Shown here in pieces: positions 1 to 6,421 of a stretch of 7,437 nucleotides of DNA (positions are counted from its first letter, which is position 1; each line of letters begins with the position of its first letter). Position numbers and translations under genes: made by a program. The stretch is taken from the NCBI GenBank assembly GCA_003135035.1, contig PLDE01000084.1, forward strand, positions 1 to 7,437. The letters are read 5' to 3'. The notes beneath the pieces are model-generated. The model saw only the letters and a list, made by a program, of their open reading frames with translations, was not told the DNA's origin and ran no database searches. Origin of the DNA: Candidatus Dormiibacterota bacterium (GTDB lineage Bacteria; Chloroflexota; Dormibacteria; Aeolococcales; Bog-877).

Positions 1-1
1 G

Positions 2-214
2 CTTCGGCCGGTAGGCGTCGGGCTCGGAGTGGGCCTGCTTTGCGCCGGTCTCCTCTGCGCCCTCTGGGCTCATTCCCCGCTTGAGTTAGCTTCTGTTCCC
101 GCCTTAGCCCTTTTGGTCGGGGGTCTGGCGGCGAGCGTTAGCCAGCTAGTGATGGCGGGAGAGTCCTTCCGCGCCCAGGATCCAGTTCCTAGCGGCGAGA
201 CGGTGAGGTTGTAG
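2..214 (+). CDS. C-terminal fragment of an integral membrane protein
   Basis: The reading frame is open from the first bases of the window to a TAG stop at 212-214, so only about the last 70 residues are visible and the true start lies upstream. The fragment holds two strongly hydrophobic stretches, roughly nt 11-70 (rich in Gly, Leu, Val and Cys) and nt 89-157 (rich in Ala, Leu, Val and Gly), separated by a short polar turn. A hydrophilic tail of about 18 residues follows and is probably cytoplasmic. The GTG at 29 is an internal codon, not a persuasive start. The stop lies only 2 nt before the next gene, a glycosyltransferase, so the two are probably cotranscribed. The context suits the last helices of a Wzx/MurJ-like polysaccharide flippase or an O-antigen polymerase/ligase, but no diagnostic motif is visible and the family is a guess. 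Confidence 0.6.
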   Translation, partial: LRPVGVGLGVGLLCAGLLCALWAHSPLELASVPALALLVGGLAASVSQLVMAGESFRAQDPVPSGETVRL

Positions 215-216
215 AG

Positions 217-1320
217 GTGCGCATTCTCATCCTCAACTGGAAGCATTGGAGTGATCGGAGCGCAGGAGGCGCTGAGTACTACGTCGGCCGCGTCGCGGCC
301 TCATGGGCGGCAAACGGCCATGAGGTCACCATGTATGTGCCGCACCCCCGGAGGACAGGCCGGGGCGACGTCGCCTCCCCAGAGGGGGTTCGGGTCATCG
401 CTGAGGGATCGCGCAGCACGGTCTTCCGGCAGGCCAGACGATACCTGGTCCGCCACCGCCTTGAGTTCGATGCCGTCCTTGAGTCCGTCAGCACCCGACC
501 GTTCTTTGCCCATGAGGTGGTGGGGGATCGGGCTCTGGTTCTCTATCACCAGATCGCGGACGACGTCTGGGAGCAGGAGTTCCCTTTCCCAGTGAGTTGG
601 ATCGGGCGGCGCGTCGTTGAGCCGCGCTGGTTGCGGCGGATTAGAGGCGCCCGCGTGGTCGCGAATTCGCCTTCCACAGCGTTCGATCTAGGTGCTCGCG
701 GTGTTGCGCCCGTGGGCATAGTGCCTCCGGGAGCTGACTCGATCGTGATGGCTAGTCCCGCCACCCTGGGCAGGCACCCCCGGGTGATCTTTATCGGGCG
801 ACTGGTAAGGACCAAGCGACCGCGTGATGCGATCCGAGCCTTCTCCCAGATTAGGTCGGTCTTTCCGGCAGCAACGCTGGACGTCGTCGGCGAAGGGTAT
901 CTACGCGACGAATTACGCCGGCTGCGAGCCCCTGGAGTCACGATTCACGGGTTCGTCCCGGCCGGAGTCAAGGCTGCTCTCCTGGCCCGTGCTTCTCTCC
1001 TGCTCTTGCCGGGCACCCGCGAAGGCTGGGGAATCGTAGCCATCGAGGCCGGATTGCACGGCCTGCCAGCCGTCGCCTATAACGTGCCCGGACTCCGTGA
1101 CGCTGTCCGCGACGGCGTTACGGGGAGCCTGACTGATTGCAACCCGGACGCCCTAGGAGCTGCCGGGGTATCTCTACTCCAGGACCCGGAACGCTGGCGC
1201 CGTTATTCCGACGCGAGCCGCGAACGGGCAGCGCAGTACACGTGGGAGCGCGCCGCCGGGGACCTGTTCGCACTGCTCTCCCAGCGCCGCCCCGCCGATG
1301 TGGTGCCAGAAGCAGCATGA
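217..1320 (+). CDS. Glycosyltransferase family 4 (GT-B fold)
   Basis: This 367-residue protein is of normal length for a GT4 retaining glycosyltransferase, which moves a sugar from an activated nucleotide donor to an acceptor in the cytosol or at the inner membrane face. The N-terminal Rossmann half carries the acceptor-side loop GGAE (residues 17-20) followed by a helix ending in NGHEV, and a YHQ motif with His111 where the family usually has a catalytic-pocket histidine. The C-terminal half opens with IFIGRLVRTKRP (191-202), which supplies the Arg and Lys that contact donor phosphates. It also has the EX7E signature (Glu269 and Glu277 within EGWGIVAIE), followed by GLPAVAYNVPG. No membrane segment is evident. 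The GTG start at 217 is preceded by a TGAGG-like ribosome binding sequence at 204-208. The stop overlaps the next start in ATGA. Mannosyl-, glucosyl- or rhamnosyl-transfer are all possible; donor and acceptor cannot be read from the sequence. Confidence 0.93.
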   Translation: MRILILNWKHWSDRSAGGAEYYVGRVAASWAANGHEVTMYVPHPRRTGRGDVASPEGVRVIAEGSRSTVFRQARRYLVRHRLEFDAVLESVSTRPFFAHEVVGDRALVLYHQIADDVWEQEFPFPVSWIGRRVVEPRWLRRIRGARVVANSPSTAFDLGARGVAPVGIVPPGADSIVMASPATLGRHPRVIFIGRLVRTKRPRDAIRAFSQIRSVFPAATLDVVGEGYLRDELRRLRAPGVTIHGFVPAGVKAALLARASLLLLPGTREGWGIVAIEAGLHGLPAVAYNVPGLRDAVRDGVTGSLTDCNPDALGAAGVSLLQDPERWRRYSDASRERAAQYTWERAAGDLFALLSQRRPADVVPEAA

Positions 1321-2285
1321 CCTCGGGGACGCGGCCCACAGAACCACAGTTTCACCAGCTCATCGATGGCGAGCCGACCTCCGTTCGTCCTACCGACGTG
1401 AGTCAGAGGGAACCCGAGGGTCTTGCCCAGCCGGCCCTGCGACAAGCTCCAGTTGTCGCAGTCGTCATTCCCGCCCGGAACGAGCAGGCCAGGATAGCTC
1501 GCTGCCTCGCTAGCGTGGATCAAGCCCTTGCGCTCGCCGGCTTGGTAGCCGAGGCGGTGATAGTCGTCGACGACGCGAGTACCGATGACACAGCTCAGGT
1601 GGCGCGCCGGTCGGGGGCGACCGTCCTGCATCAACTGTCACGGCAAGGCCCACTAGCCGCCTGGCAGCTCGGTGTGAGATCGACAAGAGCTTCGGCGGTC
1701 ATTCTGGTCGATGCTGACTGCGAGGTCGCCCCCGATTCCCTGACCGGACTCCTGAGCCCGTTCACGGAACCCGACGTGGGCGTGACCGCGGCCAGGTCGG
1801 TGCCCGTCCGCGCTACCGGGCGAGCACGGATGGCGCGGCGATCCGCCAGATTTAGCTCACTACTTCTGCATGAGATCAAGAGCCGGCTAACTGATCATGA
1901 CTTCCTGCCCATGGGTAAGTTGATGGCTGTGCGCCGGGAGGCGTGGCTGGTAACGAATACGCGCCTGGCGCCATGCGACCGGGTGGTAGCCAAGCTTGCC
2001 CGCGACGCCGATTGGCAGGTTCGCTACGTCCCCGAGTCCAAGGTCTTCTATCTAGCCGCAGGGAGCATTCGCGAGCTCTGGCTCGATTACCGGCGCACTG
2101 GTGTCGTAAGGTCGAAGCTGCCCTTGGCGCATGACGCCTTTCCCCGCGGAGCCCTCCTCCGCGCGGGGCTCGCGGCCCTGCTGGTCGCTCCCGCCGATGC
2201 CCTGGTATGGGTGATCTGTCGCAGCTTCCTGATGGCTGCTTCCGGAGTTAGCCGACGCGAGCGGCAGGTCGCGGACGTTTGGTGA
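1317..2285 (+). CDS. Glycosyltransferase family 2 (GT-A fold), membrane-associated
   Basis: The 322-residue product is a GT2-like inverting glycosyltransferase. The open frame extends back to 1137, but ATG 1317 is chosen because it overlaps the previous stop as ATGA and the upstream part lies inside the GT4 gene. Residues 1-45 look disordered. The nucleotide-binding core starts with VVIPARNE (49-56), continues with VIVVDDAS (81-88), and has the metal-binding DxD as VDADCEV (131-137). A GKLMAVRR acceptor-side segment lies at 200-207. Where GT2 enzymes usually carry an acidic ED pair, this one has Cys220-Asp221, leaving Asp221 as the likely catalytic base. A basic segment with YRRTG (258-262) sits near the position of the processive QxxRW motif. 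The C-terminus (about 282-308) has one or two hydrophobic helices that could anchor it to the membrane, so the substrate may be a polyprenyl-linked sugar. The gene ends in a GTGA overlap with the next gene. Sugar specificity is unknown. Confidence 0.92.
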   Translation: MTSGTRPTEPQFHQLIDGEPTSVRPTDVSQREPEGLAQPALRQAPVVAVVIPARNEQARIARCLASVDQALALAGLVAEAVIVVDDASTDDTAQVARRSGATVLHQLSRQGPLAAWQLGVRSTRASAVILVDADCEVAPDSLTGLLSPFTEPDVGVTAARSVPVRATGRARMARRSARFSSLLLHEIKSRLTDHDFLPMGKLMAVRREAWLVTNTRLAPCDRVVAKLARDADWQVRYVPESKVFYLAAGSIRELWLDYRRTGVVRSKLPLAHDAFPRGALLRAGLAALLVAPADALVWVICRSFLMAASGVSRRERQVADVW

Positions 2286-5200
2286 CGGTCGGCGGCCGCC
2301 GGGGGGCGGCGCGAAGGATCCTACGCCAGGCGCTTGCTTGGGGACGCGGTAGCCTTCGGACGCAGACGGAAACCCAGGTGGTCACCGCTGTGGTGGGAAC
2401 CGCAACAGCTTTCGACTCAGGCCGCGCCACGGCCCACCACCGCGCTAAGACCTGGGCGGGTCGCTTGCCGGGGATCGTCCTAGCGGCGATGATCGTCCAC
2501 GTAATCGCGGCGCTGGCGCTCATGCCGGTCTCCGGCCAACCGTACGACCTCGCCGCTCTGACGGGAGCCAGCGAGGCTTGGCTCCGCTGGGGCTTCCCGC
2601 TCCTTTACAACTGGAAGTTTGGCCTTGACTTGACGGTAATCGGGCTCGGTGCTCAGGCGCTCCGGTTTGCTCTCGAGCAGGTCGGCATGTCAGGCGCCGC
2701 CGCCCTGGCTACTGCCTGGAAGCTGCCACTTGTCACTGCGGACCTGCTGACCGGGATCACCCTGCTCGACCTCGGACGACGACTGGAGGTACGCCGGCCA
2801 GCCCTGATCCCGACTCTGTGGTTTCTCTCGCCAGTCTCGCTGTGGGTTTCGGCTGGGCACGGCCAGGTCGAGCCGCTGATGGTGCTGTCGTTCGTGCTGG
2901 CGCTCGACCTGATGCTGCGTGGTCGGTCTGGTCTCGCCGGAGTTGTCGTTGGCCTGGGGGTCGGGGTCGAGTACTTGCCTGGAGCGATCGTGTTGATCGC
3001 AGGCCTTTGGCTGTACACGTCGGTGATCCAACGCCGGGAAGCTGGGCGCTTTATGGCTGGCTTCGCTCTGGCCCTGCTTGCATGCTTTGGACCGACCCTG
3101 CTCTCTGGTGTCGGTCGGGCGAGCCTGCTGTCGGGGCTCTCCTTCACCGCCGGGGTCACTGCGCACGGGGCCCGTGTAGTGGGGGGGCAGGCAGCCGGTA
3201 GTTCGTCGGTGTGGTCGGTGTTCGGATTGTCACCGGGGGGCATCTGGGTGCCGCTGGCGCTTCTCGGCGTGGCGGGGCTGCTGGTGGCAGTCGCGCGGCA
3301 CTCGCTCCGTCAGCCCACACTTCTCGAACGGCAGCGGCTTGGCATAGGCGCCGCCGGTGGACTGCTTCTCTGTGTTGTCCTGCTCGACCCGGGCGCGCTG
3401 CCGCAGTTTGCGGACCTCGCGCTGGCGGGACTCTGTCTGATCGGCCTGGTCGCGGGCTTGAACCCGCTGGTGATTGTTCTGGGCCCGCTGCTCCAGCTGG
3501 CGGGCGGGTTCTTCTACGTCTACGGAGGATCCTTCCAGTCCTACTGGTACGACATGTGGTACCGCTCCGGGAACCCAGGGTGGTCATTCCCACAGAGCCC
3601 ACTGCTCTCGAACGTCAGCGATAGGTTGGGCGCCCTGATCATGGTCGCTGGGCTCGTATGGGTACTGACCCGAGCCGCGACGCCCGAGGTGTCACTCTCC
3701 AAATTGGCTCGGCTCCGTCTGCCTCACGCGGGGACTGTGCTCGTTGGCGCTGCCATTGCGACCGCGATCGCTGGCTCCGGGTTCCTGGCTGTCTGGTCCC
3801 TGCAGCCAGGATTCTGGCGTGGTGTGGGCCAGGGTGGACCCGCCGCTTTGGTGGACTTCGCGAGTATCACCGCATCTCGGTCAGGGCAGGTCACGTCCAC
3901 CCGGCAGGGCGCGCGGGTCAACTTCTCATCAGTCTTGGTCAAGTCGGCTGCGGAGTCCAGGGTTACCCCCACAACGACTCTGTCCCTTCAAAGTAAACCC
4001 TTGCTCCTATCCACAGAGGCGGGCGGGCCGATCGATGCGGCGGGCGCACTCGAGACGGCAACGATACCCCTGTGGTCGGGCCGGGCGGCTTCGGTCCGCT
4101 CCGTCTGGGTCAGCGTTCTTCTGGGACGGAAGGATTGGAGGACAGCGGCTCTCGCTGCGAAGGCGCCGCCGCAACTGACAGCGGGCGCCGACACGATCTC
4201 GGCTAGGGCGGTGGACTGGCTGGTACCCGGATGGGCCTTGCTCAGTTACGCCGTCCCCGCCAGTCAGATCTCGGCCACAGGCACACTCCAGCTTTCCCTG
4301 GCAGATAGGACCCCAGCCCGCTCGCCGCTGGTATGGAACGGGACTAGCGCCGGGCGCTGGCTGGTAGTCGACCTACGCTCGGGAGAGGCTGTGGTGGAGA
4401 TGGACGGCGTCACACATCGGATCCTTGTGTCAGCCCCGCCTCCGGTGGTCGGGCTCTACTCGCAGGACGTCGCAACGGTTCCGGGTTTGCCCCTGGTCGC
4501 CAGCACCACGGTGACCGACGTCAGCCTGGGCGGAGTTGCGGGCAAGATCGTGAGCGCCTCCCTGGTCTGGCCCACAGCTGCGCCACTGGACGGGGTGATC
4601 CCGGGGTTCTGGTTATTCGAGCTAGGCTTGCTGGATCTCGCTCTGCTGCTCATGGGGGCGCTGCTCGTGACCCGTCTCTACCAGCAGCCATACCGCAGGA
4701 TCTCGATACCGCACCCTCTGCGAATTCCCGCGCCGCCGATGCGGCCAGAAAGGCTGCCCGGAGGGCGGATCGTCGCGATGACTTCCAGGTATCCGGTGAC
4801 CTACATCGGCGGAGTCGAACGGGTGGCCGGGGCGCTCGCGGAGCGTCTCGGTGACGACGCGCAGCCCTGGGTCGCGGTCCCCGTGGCGGCCTACTCGGGG
4901 CGCAAGGGCTTGGCTCGGATGCCCTTGCTCGGCGATCTTGTTGCCGCCGTCCGGCTGGCCCGGCGGACGGCCTGGGGATTCGATGCAGTGCTGGTCCACG
5001 GGGCTGAGTACGCATGGGCCCCGCTGCTGGTCGGGAGGGCAACCCGGAGACCAACGATCGTCGTGTGGCACGGAGTGCGGGCTCGCGAAGCGATTCGCCC
5101 GCCTGGGCTGCGGCTGGGGCGCGCAGCGCAAACAGTGTTCTCGTGGGTCAGCGATCGCCTGCAGGGGGCGGCGCTGGGAGCGGACGCGACCATCAGCGTC

Positions 5201-5947
5201 AGTCCCCAGGTAGCCAGCGACCTCCGCGAACACTTCGGGTTCCGCGGGCAAGTCCACGTGATTCCCAACGGTGTCGAGCAGCGCGGGAGAGCTGCAGACC
5301 CCGGGGCGAAACGTGGCCGGAGTTCCGGAGCCGGACGGCGAGGGCACCGCCGGTCGGCAAGCGGACTGCGGGCGATCTGGGTCGGCACATCGCCCTACCG
5401 CAAGGGCTTGGACACGGCTCTGGCTGCGGTTGCGCTCGCCCGTCAAGGTGGGCAGGCAGTCACCCTGACTGTCGTCGGGGTCGCGCCAGGGGAGGTGGCC
5501 GCCCTGTCCCCAGAGCCACATGGCGGCATCGTCTCGAAGGGGCAGCTACCTCCTGCGGAGGTCGACCGACTGCTGCTCGAGCACGACGTGCTCCTAAGCC
5601 CTACCCGGTACGAAGCCTGCGGGATGGCGGTCTTCGAAGCCCTGGCTGCCGGACTGCCAGTGATCGGATCCGCCGTGCTCACGTGGCAGGTAGGGAACGC
5701 CGGCATCATTGTGAGCTCGGAGGAGCCGCTCCTCTACGGCCAGGCGCTGGCTCGACTGGGCAACGCTCGCGTGCGCCATCGTTTCTCCCGGCTGGCGATG
5801 GCGCGGGCCCGGCAGTTTCCGTGGGATGCCGCGGCGGCTGCATACAGCCGGGTATTGGACGAGGCGGCACTGCGCCGGCAGCGCTTTGCCGCGGCGAAGG
5901 CCGGCGAGGACGTGGCGCTGGGCCAGGTGCGTAGTGATTCTCGGTAG
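2282..5947 (+). CDS. GT-C-like membrane domain fused to a beta-rich exodomain and a cytosolic GT4 glycosyltransferase
   Basis: One uninterrupted 1221-residue frame contains four parts. Residues 1-62 are a basic cytoplasmic tail. Residues 63-508 are a polytopic membrane domain with about 11 to 13 hydrophobic segments. It resembles GT-C (polyprenyl-phosphate-sugar-dependent) transferases: the first outer loop starts with QPYD (Asp89, candidate catalytic acid), and a WFLSPVSLW helix leads into GHGQ (192-195). Residues 510-774 are polar and beta-prone with almost no charged helices, probably outside the membrane, followed by one helix (775-796). Residues 828-1190 form a complete GT4 domain with GGVERVAG (843-850), WHG (His930), IPNGVE (994-999), GTSPYRKGLD (1035-1044) and an EX7E pair (Glu1111, Glu1119). 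Start GTG 2282 overlaps the GT2 stop as GTGA; TTG 2279 is a weaker alternative. No ribosome binding site precedes internal ATG 4739, which supports a true fusion. It probably adds sugars on both membrane faces (inference). The GT4 assignment is firm, the GT-C assignment moderate and the middle domain unidentified. Confidence 0.88.
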   Translation: MTVGGRRGAARRILRQALAWGRGSLRTQTETQVVTAVVGTATAFDSGRATAHHRAKTWAGRLPGIVLAAMIVHVIAALALMPVSGQPYDLAALTGASEAWLRWGFPLLYNWKFGLDLTVIGLGAQALRFALEQVGMSGAAALATAWKLPLVTADLLTGITLLDLGRRLEVRRPALIPTLWFLSPVSLWVSAGHGQVEPLMVLSFVLALDLMLRGRSGLAGVVVGLGVGVEYLPGAIVLIAGLWLYTSVIQRREAGRFMAGFALALLACFGPTLLSGVGRASLLSGLSFTAGVTAHGARVVGGQAAGSSSVWSVFGLSPGGIWVPLALLGVAGLLVAVARHSLRQPTLLERQRLGIGAAGGLLLCVVLLDPGALPQFADLALAGLCLIGLVAGLNPLVIVLGPLLQLAGGFFYVYGGSFQSYWYDMWYRSGNPGWSFPQSPLLSNVSDRLGALIMVAGLVWVLTRAATPEVSLSKLARLRLPHAGTVLVGAAIATAIAGSGFLAVWSLQPGFWRGVGQGGPAALVDFASITASRSGQVTSTRQGARVNFSSVLVKSAAESRVTPTTTLSLQSKPLLLSTEAGGPIDAAGALETATIPLWSGRAASVRSVWVSVLLGRKDWRTAALAAKAPPQLTAGADTISARAVDWLVPGWALLSYAVPASQISATGTLQLSLADRTPARSPLVWNGTSAGRWLVVDLRSGEAVVEMDGVTHRILVSAPPPVVGLYSQDVATVPGLPLVASTTVTDVSLGGVAGKIVSASLVWPTAAPLDGVIPGFWLFELGLLDLALLLMGALLVTRLYQQPYRRISIPHPLRIPAPPMRPERLPGGRIVAMTSRYPVTYIGGVERVAGALAERLGDDAQPWVAVPVAAYSGRKGLARMPLLGDLVAAVRLARRTAWGFDAVLVHGAEYAWAPLLVGRATRRPTIVVWHGVRAREAIRPPGLRLGRAAQTVFSWVSDRLQGAALGADATISVSPQVASDLREHFGFRGQVHVIPNGVEQRGRAADPGAKRGRSSGAGRRGHRRSASGLRAIWVGTSPYRKGLDTALAAVALARQGGQAVTLTVVGVAPGEVAALSPEPHGGIVSKGQLPPAEVDRLLLEHDVLLSPTRYEACGMAVFEALAAGLPVIGSAVLTWQVGNAGIIVSSEEPLLYGQALARLGNARVRHRFSRLAMARARQFPWDAAAAAYSRVLDEAALRRQRFAAAKAGEDVALGQVRSDSR

Positions 5948-6090
5948 CTGGCGTGCCGACCTCGACGTGCTTCGGGCAGCCTCGGAGGGGGGCGCGCCAT
6001 GCGTCCCGAAAAAGGGGTGGGGTCGGGCTCTTCCGAGCACTGGTCGCCTCGCCGACCTGGATGGGCACGAACGGTGCTCCGGAGGCCTGA

Positions 6091-6120
6091 GTTCACGTTC
6101 GTGTAACGGATCGGTAACGG
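6091..6120. promoter_or_regulatory. Candidate operator: imperfect palindrome overlapping two GTAACGG direct repeats
   Basis: A near-palindrome occupies 6091-6107. Its inner arms CACG and CGTG flank a 2-nt centre, and its outer GTT and AAC pair if one T is skipped. It runs into two exact copies of GTAACGG, at 6103-6109 and 6114-6120, whose starts are 11 nt apart, about one helical turn. A related perfect palindrome, CGGTAACCG, follows at 6155-6163. Such spacing on one face of the helix is typical of sites bound by dimeric or tandem regulators. It lies about 300 nt upstream of the adenylation gene. No specific regulator family can be named, and chance occurrence in GC-rich DNA is possible. Confidence 0.3.
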
Positions 6121-6349
6121 TGCGCGAAGACCGGGTTGCACCGATCGCAAGAGGCGGTAACCGAAATGCTTTGATGAGGGCCTCGCAGATTTACGAACAC
6201 GATTGTGGTCAGCTTTCTGGGCGGTTCGGCGGAGAATCGAGCCGGTGGGAAGCCGCAGGGAGAGACGCTGCTTTGGTTGCATCCACTGAGGAGGGGAGCG
6301 CAGCCGGCCTGGGCCGTGGCAACGGCCGTTTGGGCAGGGAAGGATTCCC
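6118..6349 (+). repeat. Cluster of short inverted repeats, possible structured 5' leader RNA
   Basis: Read as RNA on the plus strand, five hairpins can be drawn. CGGTGC (6118-6123) pairs with GCACCG (6138-6143). GAGGC (6151-6155) pairs with GCCTC (6180-6184), extended by GC/GC across a bulged AA. CGGTTCG (6222-6228) pairs with CGAGCCG (6238-6244) with one G-U. GGCCGT (6312-6317) pairs with ACGGCC (6322-6327) around a 4-nt loop. GGGAA (6337-6341) pairs with TTCCC (6345-6349). The first competes with an alternative pairing of GATCGGT (6109-6115) with ACCGATC (6140-6146). I compared it by eye with cobalamin, FMN, c-di-GMP, c-di-AMP and T-box consensus cores and found no convincing match. GC-rich DNA yields such short stems by chance, so this is only a candidate. 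Confidence 0.3.
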
Positions 6350-6409
6350 GGACGTGGGTCGTATTTACTCACCGCCGCCGACACTTGTGCCCCGCACTGG
6401 AAGCGGCGC

Positions 6410-6414
6410 AGAGG
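6410..6414 (+). promoter_or_regulatory. Ribosome binding site of the adenylation-domain gene
   Basis: AGAGG lies 7 nt before GTG 6422, a suitable spacing. It decides the start: reading back in the same frame, no ATG, GTG or TTG occurs before an in-frame TGA at 6287-6289, so GTG 6422 is the only normal start codon available. Confidence 0.7.
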
Positions 6415-6421
6415 TCCGCTC

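Larger units (their letters stand above)
5948..6421. other. Gene-free intergenic and leader region between the glycan operon and the NRPS gene
   Basis: This 474-nt gap is the only substantial non-coding stretch in the window. Open frames cross it on both strands, but their translations are rich in Arg, Gly and Ser with no recognisable fold, and they overlap the flanking genes. The first part (about 5950-6060) can form a long bulged stem between 5967-5975 and 6033-6040 plus a small GC hairpin around 5989-6007. No T-tract follows either, so no intrinsic terminator for the glycan operon is evident. From 6091 onward there are a palindrome, spaced direct repeats and at least five short inverted repeats up to 6349. 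The ribosome binding site of the adenylation gene closes the region. I could not find a promoter pair with both a good -35 and a good -10. TTGCAC at 6136-6141 with TAACCG at 6158-6163 is the best weak candidate (16-bp spacer). Confidence 0.7.

Noticed and set aside
1137..1316. Upstream extension of the GT2 frame to an earlier start at 1137
   Set aside because: It lies wholly inside the GT4 gene in another frame, its translation is Arg/Pro/Gly-rich without structure, and ATG 1317 makes the classic ATGA overlap.
4622..5521. Long minus-strand frame (299 codons) opposite the fused GT4 domain
   Set aside because: It lies entirely antisense to conserved GT4 coding sequence, with a low-complexity Arg/Pro/Gly/Gln composition.
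4739..5947. Separate GT4 gene starting at internal ATG 4739 instead of a fusion
   Set aside because: No ribosome binding sequence precedes it, the frame is open without interruption from 2282, and the preceding helix and linker run smoothly into the domain.
5967..6040. Rho-independent terminator after the glycan operon
   Set aside because: A bulged 8-bp stem with a very long loop and a small GC hairpin exist, but neither is followed by a T-run, and the nearest homopolymer is an A-run followed by G residues.
6222..6349. Known riboswitch (cobalamin, c-di-GMP, c-di-AMP, FMN) or T-box
   Set aside because: Short fragments look similar, but the conserved cores and their spacing are missing, so no class was assigned.
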